The notes: generated from the sequence alone by a model not told the origin. 64,000 bases of DNA from Chaetoderma sp. LZ-2023a (GCA_034401795.1 CM067367.1:36486668-36550667); one strand, 5' to 3'; counted from the stretch's first letter, positions 46,801 to 59,761 are shown. Program-made: numbers and translations.

Positions 46801-49479
46801 AACTAATTCCTCAAAGACTAAAAAACAGCCACCCCTCTTAAAATCAACCCTAATATTTTAACTTGTACGCAAACTAAGTATGCTCTTTAACCACTCACAA
46901 TCACGGAAATCGATTCTTAGTACAGCAGAATTCACCAAATTGCTCTGTATTACAGCGTAAACCTGGCCAAATCTTAGCTAGCTATCCGTCCCCCGATTTT
47001 GGGAGGAGAAGTTTCACAACTGAGAGATATGGTCGGGTACCCATTAAGAACAGTGAAACCTAATTTAAACACACCCGAACAACTGACAGAATAATGTAAC
47101 TGGTCAATACACTGTAATTAAAGTAATTACAACATATTGCATCTATCCCAGTAATATTAGAAAAGTTATACCGACGATAACAGATTCGTCGCTCATCAAT
47201 ATTTCGTCATATGTTATTAAATATCCAAAGTTAGAAAGTTACTTGTTTTGCACTATATTTGGCTGGGGCAAGAATACAGGCATTACTTTTTCGGTTCCTT
47301 ATCCGACAAAGTCTTCTGCTAATCCTGACAATCTCGACCAAACACTTTGACAATATTCGGTAAGCTAATAATTGATGGTACAACGCAACAAATTGCTTAA
47401 TTTGCCAGTATTTGTATGGCATTATCTATTTAGCGTGTTCCCAAGATTTTCTTGGCTTATAACATGGATATTTTTTCCGAAAACAAAAAATAATGTGGTT
47501 ATGAGAAACAAATATTTTCATGAGGAAATGAAGTTAAAATGCTACCATTTTATAAGTGATCATGAGTTCTATGTTGTGTATATGTCCGTTACCCGATGAT
47601 GTGATACGAATACTAGCAAACTACGGATCTGTGATCTATTTTCGAAGCATTATTATTTTACGTATGCTCACTCCCCATCCCACCACGGTCCCAGGGTCAA
47701 GAATTATATTGGTGACGCTAACGTGACCAGTTCATGGGCAAAGAGATTATAATTTAAGATAATTATTCAGATATTTGGCGTCCGTGGGTATGTGGTGAGG
47801 ACCACGGTTCATAAATGGCGGGTACATATAGGCATACATGTAAGCATTTTCCCACATATAATAATGTCATGTAGGGCTTATCTCATACGAAAATAGGTAA
47901 CAAATTTATAATTTCAAAGCTAGCTCAAGGTCAATCTTTACCCACAGAAATATAGCAGAGGGTTTCTGAGAGCATTAAGAGTTCCCAGTTTCCTTGGGGA
48001 TGACGCCTAGATGGCACTCCTTGGATCACGCTCTAAAATTCTTCTGGAGTCGTACATGATATTAATTCATTTTGGAAAGAAAAATAAAATGCTTATCAGA
48101 GCATCAAATGTTCAAGTTTTTCCGAGAAGGACCCCGGTACCCCCGCCAGTGACACTGGGACAGCCCCTCGCAGGCTCTCTTCATTTACGTCCCCTCTAAC
48201 TGAAATTCCTCGATCCACCCCTTACTGGCCTGTTCCATTCTGGCCACGGACCATCATGATTACATTTCACACAGAACATTTTGTCTCACCTTGTCGCTCC
48301 TCATTACACCAAGTCAGTGGGGGAAAGCGGGGATGGTTTGGACAGTTTTCACGAAAATCATCTCCAAGTAATTAATTAATTGAAAGAAATGAGTTTAAAG
48401 TTGTATCTTGGTAAAGCTATTATCATCTTGGTTGTATTCATGTATGGTATCAAACGTCTATTATTAATAGTGCCCAGTATATAGTGGGGGGTTTGTAAGC
48501 CTCCACACAGTCAAAACATCTCCTATGGCAGGATATATTAGGAAAGTTGTGGGTACTTCTAGACAGAATCCATTTTACACCAAAAATTTACATTTTAATT
48601 GCAGAAAATTGCAGAAGATTTATAAAAGGAAAATTAATAGTCAACATTTAACTGACAAACTGAGTCACCGAATGGCGAGTCCACAGAATCAGACATCAGT
48701 TGTCAGTAGGGATGGTTCTGCCACACCCATAATGGAGTATGTTTGTGCATTGGCAAAACAAACGCCACATTTCATTTCAATTGCAATATGGCGTCTAAGA
48801 TTGCTTGTTGAGGATGCTTTCATCTAACCATAGCGTTTGTAACATGTTACGTGTGGGCATTCTCAGCTAATCATAGCGTCTGTAACATGTGAGGCTTGGG
48901 CATTACAGAGGGTAGTGTCCGGACCATCCATCTGTCCAATCCATTCCAGCTCTACCCAAAAGATTTGTATATAAAAACACAACGATTACAATTAATATAC
49001 ACCAGTCTTTGTCTTGAACATCTATTGCTATGTATTACTATGCCTAATTCAATATATCATATGATGTGTGGATATTCTTGAAATACATAGCTAATTTACG
49101 TTTACGTTCCTGGAACAGAGATTTATATCAGAAGTGTAAAAAACCCATTGGCAACGCAAATTCCGCATTCCATGTCAATGGATGTTGTGGGTGTTTTAAG
49201 CTAATCACAGAGTTGGTAAAATGTGAGGTGTGCAGTAGAGGGCTTGTTCCGACCATCTCTCTGTCAGAACTATCCTCGTCTCCCATACACATGTATACCC
49301 GGACATATGTGATCTCTAGAAAGGAGAGCAACCCAAAACCTTCATGGAAACTTTCTCCCATGGAATTTTGTCATTCGAAGGAGTAGGGTGTTTCTTGGCA
49401 GGCTGTTAACTGACCTTGTTATAGGACAGGTGATGATGGGGACACTGGAGATAACAGGTAGATTCATTTGTAGGTCGGA
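46801..49479. other. 2.7 kb without a supported gene
   Basis: Short frames (48011-48199, 48525-48827, 49066-49386 and others) lack motifs. A ~40-60 bp motif containing CTAATCATAGCGTCTGTAAC and ATGTGAGG recurs near 48832, 48868 and 49197, with CCGACCATC or CGGACCATC following in the last two. The right part may be upstream sequence of the transposon-like ORF at 49480. Confidence 0.4.
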
Positions 49480-51060
49480 TATGGAGGAGCTATGAAGAAC
49501 TCCATTCGGCAGACTTCGGGAAAGAACATGATCGCAAAGGTACAAACACGTCGTTGGAATATCTGCATAATCTTAATCCATTTCCGCAAGTGGAAACACT
49601 CCATAATGTTTCAGCTGGTGTAGTCGCTAACAATCCACGAAAATCTGTGGAATTTGACTCCGCAATAGGTTGATTGGATAGAATCCCTTTGAATATCCCT
49701 TCAAGAAAATACATCCGGTTAAAGTGATGAGACAGAAGGCTGTATGTGCAGGTGGTGGGTCGGTAGTCGTAGATCCGCAACTCCTCTTTCAGCGACTTCG
49801 AATCGTAACTAGAGCAACACTGACTGCGATCTCAATGACTTATTCAGATATGAATAATCAAATGTACCCACTTTTCTTTTCCATGACACACGGCTTTTTG
49901 CGGGAAGCAAATAAGGCACAGATTGCGAATACATCGACATTATTAGTTAAGGTAGACTGGTCAGTGCAATCCCGGAAGAAACCAGTGTATCGTGTTTTAG
50001 ACGGCGGATCCATGATACATAAGCTACCTTGGAGGAAGGACGATACATAAGAGGCGATATGGGGCATGTTAAATACGTGGAGAAACATTACAAAAATGGC
50101 ACCGTAATATGTGATTCATACATCCATATGGGCCTTCTACTAAAGATATAAGACACTTGAGAAGAGCATACTGTGCCGTTGGTCCTCGTCGGTATCTTTT
50201 GATGTCCCTATGTCCTTGAAGTCAAAGAAAGAACATTCTCTGGCCAATAGTGATAATAAGCAAACGAGTATCGACTTGCTGAAGGAGAAAAGCAGGAAGT
50301 AAGGATAAAGAGTGTAAGTGCGGACGTGCCAGATGACTGTGAAATGTTTATTTTCAGAAATGGCACATGTGATTGGTGAAGACACCGACCTCCTTGTGCC
50401 TCCGTGCTATAATTCGAAAGATGATTCGATGGGTTTGGACTTCCGATCTAACGGAAAGAGTGTATTGTCTGTGATTGTGATCTAGTGAGCCCTGCATTGG
50501 GTGGAGAGTTGCACCATATGATACACGTTATCCATGCTATTGGTGGCTGTGACACAACATCAACGTTGTTTGTCATGGGTAAATAATTGGTTATTTTACA
50601 AGGCCCAAATTGAGATTCTCACCAAGACACAGTTAATGCAGTAAACGTTGGAATCTCAGGTGAAAGGGCACTTGTCTGTCTTTACAGACGCAAGTGAAAT
50701 GACATTGGACGAGTTTCGGGCGAGAAAGTTGACAGAGGAATTAGCGACTAGTGCGACAAGTACAGACATTTCCTCCAACATCGGATGCACCAATGGTATC
50801 ATTCGCGCAGAATATACTACCAGGCGCATATTTAGATAAGTCCAGGAAGTAACTTGCGCCCGATTCATTGGCTTGGAAAGAGCGGTATGGATGGTTCGAG
50901 TGAATGCACTGGGTGTAAAGGTAGATTTTGCAGCAAAGCTTCTATTGTTTGGAACAGATATTGCACTGGATGAATCAGAGTAGCATAGATTATCAAATCT
51001 TGCAAACCTGTCTATGATGGATACTTAGCAGACTACCAAAACGTGATTAAGAAAGATACG
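49480..51060 (+). pseudogene. Decayed multicopy protein with nuclease-like GEDTDLL motif
   Basis: Fragments in several plus-strand frames keep the order of a protein family that I recall as multicopy in many animal genomes: NPFPQVETLHNVSAGV (49580-49620), VVVDPQLLFQRL (49757), DGGSMIHKLPW (50002), VIGEDTDLLVPPCYNSKDDS with FRSNGK (50370-50455), then AIGGCDTTS-like sequence (50540-50565) and LTEELATSATSTD (50724). The GEDTDLL acidic block resembles the metal-binding core of PIN/FEN-type nucleases; this is inference. Many stops and frame changes. Ends not found. Confidence 0.7.
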
Positions 51061-51800
51061 TGGTCTGAAAAAATATGTCCCTTATCAGTCTATGTCGTTG
51101 ATTTCGTCACAAGATGGCGATTCTTACAGACGGTGGGTCGTACGTCTACCCGTCTTTACGAAGTGCCAGTTTGTGGCTGTAAAACCGGGATGTCGGCTAT
51201 AGACAGGTTTGACTGTACTAGTTATTTGACAAATATGACGTAGCATGACATCATCCGGATTGTGATTGTGGTAGAATAATTTTTAATATGATTTTCAGAC
51301 TCTTGGCTATCAGTTTCTGTCTCTTTATAATACGTTTATGGGCTACAAACCCCACCATTTTTTTGGGAAAACTCGAGTGTCAATGTTAAAGGGGGCACCA
51401 GATCGAAATATGCAATTTAGACCACATCCGGACATCCGGTTTTGTGCTATTTTGTATATGTTACATAGAGTGACCCCCGTGAACGAGATAAAAACAAAAG
51501 ACTTTCTGTTGCAATTTATCCTAGGCTCGGATATTTAAGCATATCTTTGCGAACCAGACTAAATGTATGCCTTGGTGGACGCTAAACAATGACTCGAATA
51601 TAGATAGGCATACTGCTGACTGATGATCCACAAATGTTGTCCTGGACACACGGGTGAGGATATATGAATGGATAGAAAAACACATGTATAAATTCAAATG
51701 ATTTATAAACAAGATAATATTCACAATAAATAAAGTAAATATTTACATTTAATGCTAAACTTGTCTATCACGGTCGCATAATTTGAGGAAACGTGGTGGC
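51061..51800. other. No gene seen
   Basis: Frames of about 66 codons at 51043-51243 and 51338-51538 have no motif. Some of the first part may still belong to the decayed element to the left. Confidence 0.4.
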
Positions 51801-52085
51801 GCCACTCTGTAGGCCCTCTGTTCCTATAAATCTTTGAGCCCTGAATTTCAATTTCATGGTAATTATACAAGTAAGCAGTTGCATATTTTGAAACTAACGT
51901 GACCATAAGCAGCAACAGCTCTCAGTCAAATTAATTTCAAAATATTCCATAGAATATTTAATTTAATTTATATAGTGATACGAATATATTTTAATATTTT
52001 TAAACTAATGTGACAATAGACAACAACAGGTCTCAATCCAATTACTTTCAAAATATCCAATAGAATTCTTATTTAATTTAAATAA
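51800..52085 (-). mobile_element. Two MITE hairpin cores in tandem
   Basis: Cores at about 51884-51950 (TATTTTGAAACTAACGTGAC; CTCAGTCAAATTAATTTCAA) and 51990-52070 (TATTTTTAAACTAATGTGAC; CTCAATCCAATTACTTTCAA), each followed by ATAGAAT and TTTAATTTA sequence. Both are diverged and share differences, suggesting a local duplication. Confidence 0.75.
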
Positions 52086-52495
52086 GGGTGCGAATTTCGC
52101 CTTTTGGGATCAAAGTGGATAAAGAACTGCCAGGCTAGAGTTCAATAAGGGGGTTTAAAGCCGGTTTAGCCTAAACCTGGTAAAACTCACAATGTAATTG
52201 CAATGTTGGTTGTATAGATATGGAGATAACCTCATTGGTTGAGAACTAGGCCACATCCCCCAAAAGAGTCTTGGTCTAAATTCCGAAAAATTTACATTCC
52301 TTCTAGGTGGGAGGAACATCAAAAGGCCCCTCCCACTGCTGAAGGATGCCCATACTTCGGTATTTAGACCACACATCCGGAATGGTGTGTGGTATGGGTA
52401 GCAACTAATAAAATTAGAGGGCTGTCGCCCTATCCATGATACTAACCTTGCAATTACTTTGTTTATGTTTATCAGGTTTAGGCGAAACCAGGATT
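52086..52495. other. No gene seen
   Basis: Nothing recognised. A GGTTTAG-rich phrase occurs at 52150-52180. Confidence 0.45.
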
Positions 52496-52695
<200 letters not shown>

Positions 52696-52827
52696 ACCTC
52701 AACCCCTCCCCCCACCCCCTTATTGAATTCCAGCCCTAGTGTCTAGTTTGAGAAGACATTCACTATAGTAAATGACCTGTGCATGTATTGATGTTACTGG
52801 TTTGGTTGACCTCCAGCGAGTCCCTAA

Positions 52828-53010
52828 TGGACCTTTCCAGTTTATGCATCCATCATATGACATGATTATCAACTACTTGACCTGTAGTTTGACGTCATAA
52901 TCAATGGCGTTATGAATGACATTGATAAATACGTCACGGCCGTATAATTGGTGACGGAGTAAGCGTTGTTGTACGAATTGTATATCCCCTATTTAATTAT
53001 GATGCTGTTA
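52828..53010 (+). mobile_element. MITE type 1, left end only
   Basis: AATGGACCTTTCCAG terminus, GTTTGACGTCATAATCAATG and GTACGAATTGTATATC are present. The sequence departs at the start of the hairpin (ATGATGCTGTTAATAG). Confidence 0.75.
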
Positions 53011-53564
53011 ATAGAGATACATAGTCTTTTGTCATAATTATATCATTCAGAAGATGTGCTTGGAAGAGGTTTCAACAAATTTGTATTTCTACTCTTATAT
53101 TTATCAATCATGTGTCATATACTGTTAGGGCTAGAATTGGCTTACTATATAGGCGTATAACATAGATTGTCATAGATTGCTTCAATCCAAATCCTTTTGA
53201 GCATTGACAGAAATGAGATCTACTGTGGAAGGCAGGATGATAACCGCGTATTATCTCTTGTAGAAAAAGTTCTTTGGCATTACGCTGAGTATATTACGAC
53301 GCAAGCTACAACCTGGCACTGTGCCCATGACGGTGTTATTATCCTACCGTTGGAAGGCATCTTTAAAGGCCAAGTGTTGTCATCAGCACCCACAAAAATC
53401 AGTAGCTTTCTATATTAGGAGACCATATCCGTCTTAATGCCCACAATATGAGCTCTATATCCGGGTCCATTATAAAGTCCTGTCACGTGTTGCAACATTA
53501 ACCTTTTTAAACATTAAAAATACAGTATTTTAATTTCAAGATTAATATACAAAGATATACAAGA
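53011..53564. other. No gene seen
   Basis: A 73-codon frame at 53197-53418 has no motif. Not called. Confidence 0.45.
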
Positions 53565-53662
53565 AAGCTGTTGACTGTTTCGAAACTAATTTGGCTGGCA
53601 CTGGTTGCTGCCTATAGAAGCAACAGCTCCCAGTCAAATTTGTTTTAAAATATTCAACAAAA
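53565..53662. mobile_element. MITE hairpin core only
   Basis: AAAGCTGTTGACTGTTTCGA and GGCACTGGTTGCTGCC pair with GAAGCAACAGCTCCCAGTCA and TTTTAAAATATTCAAC. No flanking MITE arms. Confidence 0.75.
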
Positions 53663-53825
53663 TAGTCTTTGCATACAAAAGAAATCTATCATTTTTGTTT
53701 TATAAGTTTTAAAGCATTAGGCTCAATGCACGCTTGGGAAGAGATCGTGTATTATTCATTGGTAGTGTCTACATACAATGGCGAACCTTTTAGAAATGAC
53801 CTTCACATAGATGCTGGTCAGAGTC

Positions 53826-54240
53826 CAATTCACGTTTCCAGAGTATCCATCCATCATCTGAACTCGTAGGACGTCATAATCAGATCAGCGCGTGTATGGT
53901 AACGTCACAATCATTACATCACAAACGGTTTTATATAGACCATCATCAAATTATAAATAGTTCGACACGCTGTATGAATTGTATGTCTTTGTAATTCCTT
54001 GCTATTTAATAAACATGCTGTTGAAAATTTTGAAACTAATTTGACTGGGCGCTGCTGTTGCCACAGGCAGCAACAGCACCCAGTCAAATTAGTTTCAAAA
54101 TATTCAACAGCTTACCTGTATAGTTCTCTGAAAATCGATAGTCAGGGAGTTCAGGGATTCATCGATCCCAACACGAGCGAGGTGTAGGTGGAGCTTAGCT
54201 AGAAATAGGCAGGACAGGGCTAAAACCGTAAAGATCCATT
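53826..54240 (+). mobile_element. Hairpin MITE, type 1, best-preserved hairpin
   Basis: Arms at 54018-54062 and 54066-54110 pair over about 45 bp with a 3-base loop. The left terminus ATTCACGTTTCCAG and right AACCGTAAAGATCCATT are inverted-repeat remnants. CGTCATAATCAGATCAGCGC lies on the left and GGTGTAGGTGGAGCTTAGCT on the right. Confidence 0.9.
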
Positions 54241-54595
54241 AGCAAATTACTTACACGTTTATACAAAATGTTAAATAACAATGACATAGGTTGTAAACTT
54301 ACGACACGTGTGGTAAATAAGACCATGCCGCGTAGAAAAATGTGTGTAAAACCTATGCGGTTAAGAGAGCAGGTTATGCGCAAATTACTGATTACAAAAT
54401 CTATACGACAGAAGCTGTGTAGTGTAGACTGGGATGTAGGGTGTGAAATGAAGAACAATTTTAGGTAGCAATTTTTTTCGACACCCGTGACCCGTGTAGG
54501 GTACAAAAAATTCAAAATGGCCGCCATCGCTCATGGATACGACAAAGAATGGTATATCTCTGTAACCACTTGACCAATTTCAATGATGTTAGAGT

Positions 54596-55105
54596 CCGTT
54601 TTATAGTTTTCAAATATGCCCGATCATTTGGAACTGGTTTCAGGTCGACAGGATGTCAAGGTCATGGCAAGGTCAAGGGCAACTTCATTTTTGGCCTCTC
54701 GCTGCAGAAATATGAGTATTTCTGGCGGTAATTGATCGATTTGTATGATGTCAGCCTCTATTGTTGGGTTTTCAAACATGCCCGATCATTTGGAATGGGT
54801 TTTATCTTGATAAGGGATCCAGGTCACAGAGCAAGGTCAAGGTCACAGCCAATTCTGGACTCTCGGTGCAGAAATATTAACACCTGGCGAGTTAATTGAT
54901 AAATTTGCATGGTGTTAGACTCTATTGTATAGTTTTCAGAGAAGCCTGATTATTTGCAATATGTTTCAGATCGATAGGAAGTCAATGTCATGCAGCAAGG
55001 TCAAGGCCATAATAACAATAATCTATGTTAATAATTATCTGAAACATATTCCAAATAGTCAGGCATGTCTGAAAGCCTACAACAAAGTCTAACATGTACA
55101 TCGGA
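54596..55105 (+). repeat. Left subterminal ~165 bp tandem units
   Basis: Units start near 54611, 54773 and 54938 with CAAACATGCCCGATCATTTG and contain AGGTCA half-sites, including TCAAGGTCA at 54656-54664 and 54837-54845. A reversed partial unit follows at about 55045-55105 (CCAAATAGTCAGGCATG). Confidence 0.85.
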
Positions 55106-55228
55106 ACAATACTTTAATAATCGTCATATTATTATCTCGTTCAGTTTCCTGATTCCATCAAGTCCAGTCAAGTCAAATCGAAGTATTTGTGTTCAAAACG
55201 ATCCAGATTATATATATAGAAATTAAAC

Positions 55229-58037
55229 ATGTCTGAAACATGTATGTACATCGTGTGTAAAAGTGACTATAAAAACCATGTTGCTGATCCTGATATTAAA
55301 CAGATATGTGATATATTATACTAGGCAAAACGCTTGGCAGACCTAGGGGAAGCTAATTTGAGACCGCTATCAGATTTTGTTTCTAGTTTATCCCGGCCTG
55401 CGCTAGAAAAAATTCGGTATCATTCAGATTGTCGTAGGAAAATTGTAAATAAGCCACAGGAAAGGCGTTCAAGAGAGGAGTTGAATATCATCTCATGAAT
55501 GTGCTTGCCTGTTTCATCTTCAAGTTTGATGCAGTACTGGGAGAAAAATCTCCTGATGCGCCTCTCAGGAAAAAGTGCGAGCAACTCAAATCCAGCCTTC
55601 ACCAGAGGAATGAGAACGTTACAGACATCTACAACGACTTGGCATCGCACTATACAGATCACGGATCAGATAGAATCTAAGATTACTGGTATGGATGCTG
55701 GGGAGCTGGTCCGATTCTTGACGATAAACTACATGAAACAAGTCCAGTGTCTACTGCACATCATCAGTGCATGCCGTCTGGGCGACTGGGAGGCGTATCT
55801 TGCTGCACTGTACGATCAGATCCAGTACTTCTTCGCTCATGACCTGTAACACTATGCACGCCTTATGCCTATCCACCCTGGCCCAAATGAACTAGCTTGA
55901 AAACGATGACCAGACAACGTGGAAGGCACTAAAGGAGGGCAACTTCTATGCAAAAAAGTCTGACTTGTCCTTCACTGCACTCTTTGCAGATCAAGCTCTT
56001 GAACAGAAGATCAATGAGTTGAAAGGGGTTGGACATCTTGTGGGTATTGCGCAAGATGAGGTCTCACTTGACAGTGTTATCACCACATTACCCCCACATC
56101 ACCTCTATCGTCAGTGATTGGGTATGTGAATTTCCCCGCTTCTCAGCTGCATCCCCCCCCCTTCAGGTGAGCATTATCAGCTTTCTGGCGATATCGCCTA
56201 CGATCAACTAGGAATGCGCTGAAGCTGAGGAATTCCATTCAGATCCATTGCGAAGGTAACCCCTTCATTGTGGGGACACCACTAAAGAGCCTTGTGTCAT
56301 CAGTGCTGATTCCGGAAGGTTAAAAGGAGAACATACTCAGCCGAGATGAGAACGGATTGGAGGGCTATCGAAAGTTTTGCTCAGAATCATCTTGTACCTA
56401 CCGCACACATGTCTGTGTGGGACACAATGAAGAAGATGAAGCTAAAGACCTTGAATAAATGGATGGCGAAGACGCGTGTGGTGTAGGAGAAAATGTCATC
56501 AAGCTCCGAGAAGAGAGACAACTTCTTGCCCGCTTCCTCGTCATGCAACAGTCACACCCAGAGCTAGTTCCTCGCCTGCCTGCAACCATTGACGATTACG
56601 ACATTGTGGTAACACCGAGGTCAAAGTTTGCCTCAGATGGATCACTCATTATCCCAACAGACAAAGCATCCATCATACATGCTGTTGAGGAGGCAAAGCC
56701 CATTCAGACTGAGACACAGACATCACGACCAGAATCAACCATCCAGGCACCAGCACATGAAGATACACACAATGTCCATCTCAGCATTCTCATCAATGAC
56801 TCCGTTGAACCCCTTGTTATTATCATTGACAGCATGGCTGTTATTCAATGTATGAAATAATGTCCAAGCATGAAAAAGATCCTCAACTTCAAAGAAGCAT
56901 TTGTTAAAAGAATGACAAAGATGGTGAAACTGTACGATGAGGGGCGCATTATATTTGACCGTTGTGATGTCGCGCAATCACTGAATCAAAAGACAAGGGT
57001 ACAGCGAACACCGGGAAATGTGATGGAGTTTGCGATCCATGACGAGCTGACACTCGCTAAAGTTACATTTAAAGAGCTGCTTTCTGCCTCCAGGACAAAG
57101 GCGATCCTCTCCAACACATTTAGTGATGCTGTATTGGAGGCATACTAAGGGGCAAAGAAGAAGGTGGTGGTTATGAAAGGTACCACAGTTCAGATCAATC
57201 AACCCACTCTTTAGCAGAGTCCATGTCTACTCATTATCATGAGGCGGCAGACACCATGATTCCTCTACATGTGATCGACGGCCTCCATGACTCCACTCCG
57301 AGGGAGATAGATATATGGTCGCCTGACACTGGCGCACTGATCTTGTTGATGGACCCTGTGGCTCATGGACGATAGGTACATTCACCAACCTCAGGTTCCT
57401 TACTGAGAAAGGCAACAAATATCGATCAATCATCCATAGCTTCAGTGGGGCAGATTAGCGTGGGAAATTTGTTAGAATCTCAAAGAGGAGTTGGATCGCC
57501 TCGTAGCTATCCTTGCTCAATGACGCCCTCATCGTCTCTGCCTTCAAACGTTTGGGTGATGGTGTCCTCACAAACACTGCATTGGTGGACGTTGAGCTGC
57601 ACGAAGAAGTGCGTTCTATCGAGAGGTTCATGGGCTCAGAATACAGTTCTGAAAGAAACTAGCATACCAGCTTTGCGATGGGAACTGTTCAGGTCCAGAA
57701 ATCTGGTAGATGAAAAGCTCCGACCAGAGCAACACTGTTGCCCCATATCTTACGTATGAACTTTGTGGCTATGAGGGACAAAAGCTATGCAACACCTTAC
57801 GCATGCCTACCACCGCTAGAGGAGTATAGATGGGTGCCTGACAGGGAGTATGTCCCAGCCCAGTGTCTCTACAAACCATCACCAGTTGTTGTCTTAGAGC
57901 TGATCAAATGTGGTTGCCAGATATCTTGCAAGAGTCACTGTTCATGCAAGAAGAACGACCTCCCATATACTGCGCTCTGTAAATGTCACAATAGTGATTG
58001 CCGCATCCTTCCTGACTGCAGGAAGATGGAAGATTAA
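55229..58037 (+). pseudogene. Decayed transposon protein: zinc-binding N-terminus, SPDT block, CXC-like C-terminus
   Basis: In order on the plus strand, across several frames: CMYIVC and RYHSDCRRKIVNKP (55241-55452), a likely zinc-binding start; RLGDWEAYLAALY then FFAHDL (55776-55849); KEGNFYAKKSDLSFTALF, DQALEQKINELKGVGHLVGI (55930-56050); NDSVEPLVIIIDSMAVIQCM (56796); then near 57230-57320 HYEA-like and WSPDTGALILLM, an acidic block like that at 50370; finally KCGCQISCKSHCSCKKNDLP and CTALCKCHNSDCR (57909-58010), a cysteine-rich end like CXC/tesmin domains. Stops and frame changes throughout, including TAG at 55322. The family is multicopy in animals by my recollection. A nuclease or transposase role is inferred. 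Confidence 0.75.
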
Positions 58038-58459
58038 GACGACGATGCATGATTGTTGCACGAACAGGGGACTGTTTGGGGATTGTGCGCCCCAAATTTA
58101 CTTTTTACTAAGTGTTTCTAGTAACATGCTTCATGATAGATACGCTGTACATGTATGCTTCAATAGTCAAGCCCTTAAAATTACATTACAGCTTACATTT
58201 CATCTTATTCAATGTGCTGCCTGGGTATGCGTATTTCCCTTTTGGTGTACTTCAGTTTACTTGACATAGATACATGCACTGCCGTTCTCTGACTACAGCA
58301 TTATTAGAATCCCGATTGTTTATTACTTGTATTTGCTTATCTGTATTCAGAGTCTCAGACTTTCATTGGTTTTGACCTTGAACCTTGGATTCTACATTTG
58401 TTTCCTTGATATTTTATCATTGTATTTTATTTTGCTGTAATTGAAATTGCCACATGACA

Positions 58460-59230
58460 CACTTGTCATAAATTGATTTTTATTGAATGATCATCATATG
58501 TTGAAGTTTCTTTTGAACTTACCATGTGACTTTGAAGTCCAATCGACCTGAAGGCTGATCAAAATGATCAGACACGTGTGAAAGCCCTGCAATACGCTCA
58601 AACATCGTGCAAATTGATCAATTAACTCGAGTTGTACTCATATTCCTTCACCGAGCAGTTAAAAATGACATCGACTATGATGCCTGACATTGACCTCATA
58701 TCAAACTGAAACATAATCCAAATGTACAGGCATGTTTGAAACCCATACAATAAAGTCTAAGATCGTGCAAATTGATCGATTCACTCCAGAGGTGCTCCGA
58801 TTTCTCTACCGAGAGGCTAAAACTGGATATGACCCTGCCCTTTCTCTGTGATCTTGACCTCCTATGGAGATAAAACATATTGCAAATGATTGGGCATGTT
58901 TGAAAACCCAACAGTAGAGTCTAACATCATGCAAATTAATCAATTACCTCCAGATGTGCTATTTCTGCACCGAGAGGCCAAAATCGCTTTTGACCTTGAC
59001 GTTAGTGCATGACCTTGACTTCCTGTCGACCTGAACCCTATTCCAAACGAGCAGGCATATTTGAAAAACATAAAAAGAACTTTAACTTTATTGAACTCGG
59101 TCAAGTAGTTCTAGAGATATGGCATTCCCTGTAGTTTCCATGTGCGACGGCGGTCATCTTGTTTTTGGGTCCTACAGGGGTCGCAGGTGTCGAAAAAAAT
59201 TGTTACCTAAGATTTTTCTTCGTTTCACAC
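58460..59230 (-). repeat. Right subterminal ~165 bp tandem units
   Basis: Four inverted units whose GGCATGTTTGA-type ends lie near 58572, 58738, 58905 and 59070, then the ~150 bp outer block. TGACCTTGA (the complement of TCAAGGTCA) occurs in several units. A 140 bp region before it shows nothing. Confidence 0.85.
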
Positions 59231-59479
59231 CATAATGAAGTGAAATCAACCATTATCTCACTTTGGGCATTCAATTCCTACGGGACTGTGTTTTTTATAC
59301 ATGACAGTCTGCACTAGTGAGTGCATTCTCGTGTTATTTCGTTGTACGCACAGTCCAACTTTTGCCACAAGAGGTAAACTTGGGATTCCATCTTTGGTTT
59401 TCTTAAAATATTCGAAGGGCGATGTTTGGCCTATCTGCCTGCATATTGCATGATAACATCACAGTTTTCTATAATATGC

Positions 59480-59761
59480 TACACAGCTTAAGTCATAGAA
59501 TATGTTATATTGTTCCAATATGCTACACGGTATACACGCTCAAACACGGTAAAGGCTCCACGGCGTATATCGTCCAGTATGTTAGTTGAACTGTAGTACA
59601 CGCTCCACACAATTCAGCATATTGGATGGTACACGTGTACACCATCCACCCTCCAGTATGTTAGATGGTACATGACGTACATCCGCCAGTATGTCAGATG
59701 TTACATAATGTACACACCCGCCAGCATGTTAGATGACAAATAGTGTAAGTCTCCCAACACG
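59480..59761. repeat. Degenerate ~45 bp minisatellite
   Basis: About six units with CCGCCAGTATGTTAGATG and TACATAATGTACAC variants, directly downstream of the GPCR stop on the minus strand. It may be in the transcript's 3' end. Confidence 0.8.

Larger units (their letters stand above)
54440..59231 (+). mobile_element. 4.8 kb DNA transposon with long, tandem-built inverted ends
   Basis: The left end GGTGTGAAATGAAGAACAAT and the complement of the right end (GGTGTGAAACGAAGAAAAAT) match, and the match continues for about 150 bp (AATTTTTTTCGACACC, CCATATCTCT). Inside this, both ends consist of ~165 bp tandem units, three on the left and four on the right in inverted orientation. They enclose the decayed gene at 55229-58037. 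TIRs plus one internal gene define a DNA transposon. I could not find a convincing target duplication. The superfamily is uncertain; Academ-like elements, said to carry nuclease-type proteins, are one candidate from memory. Confidence 0.8.
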
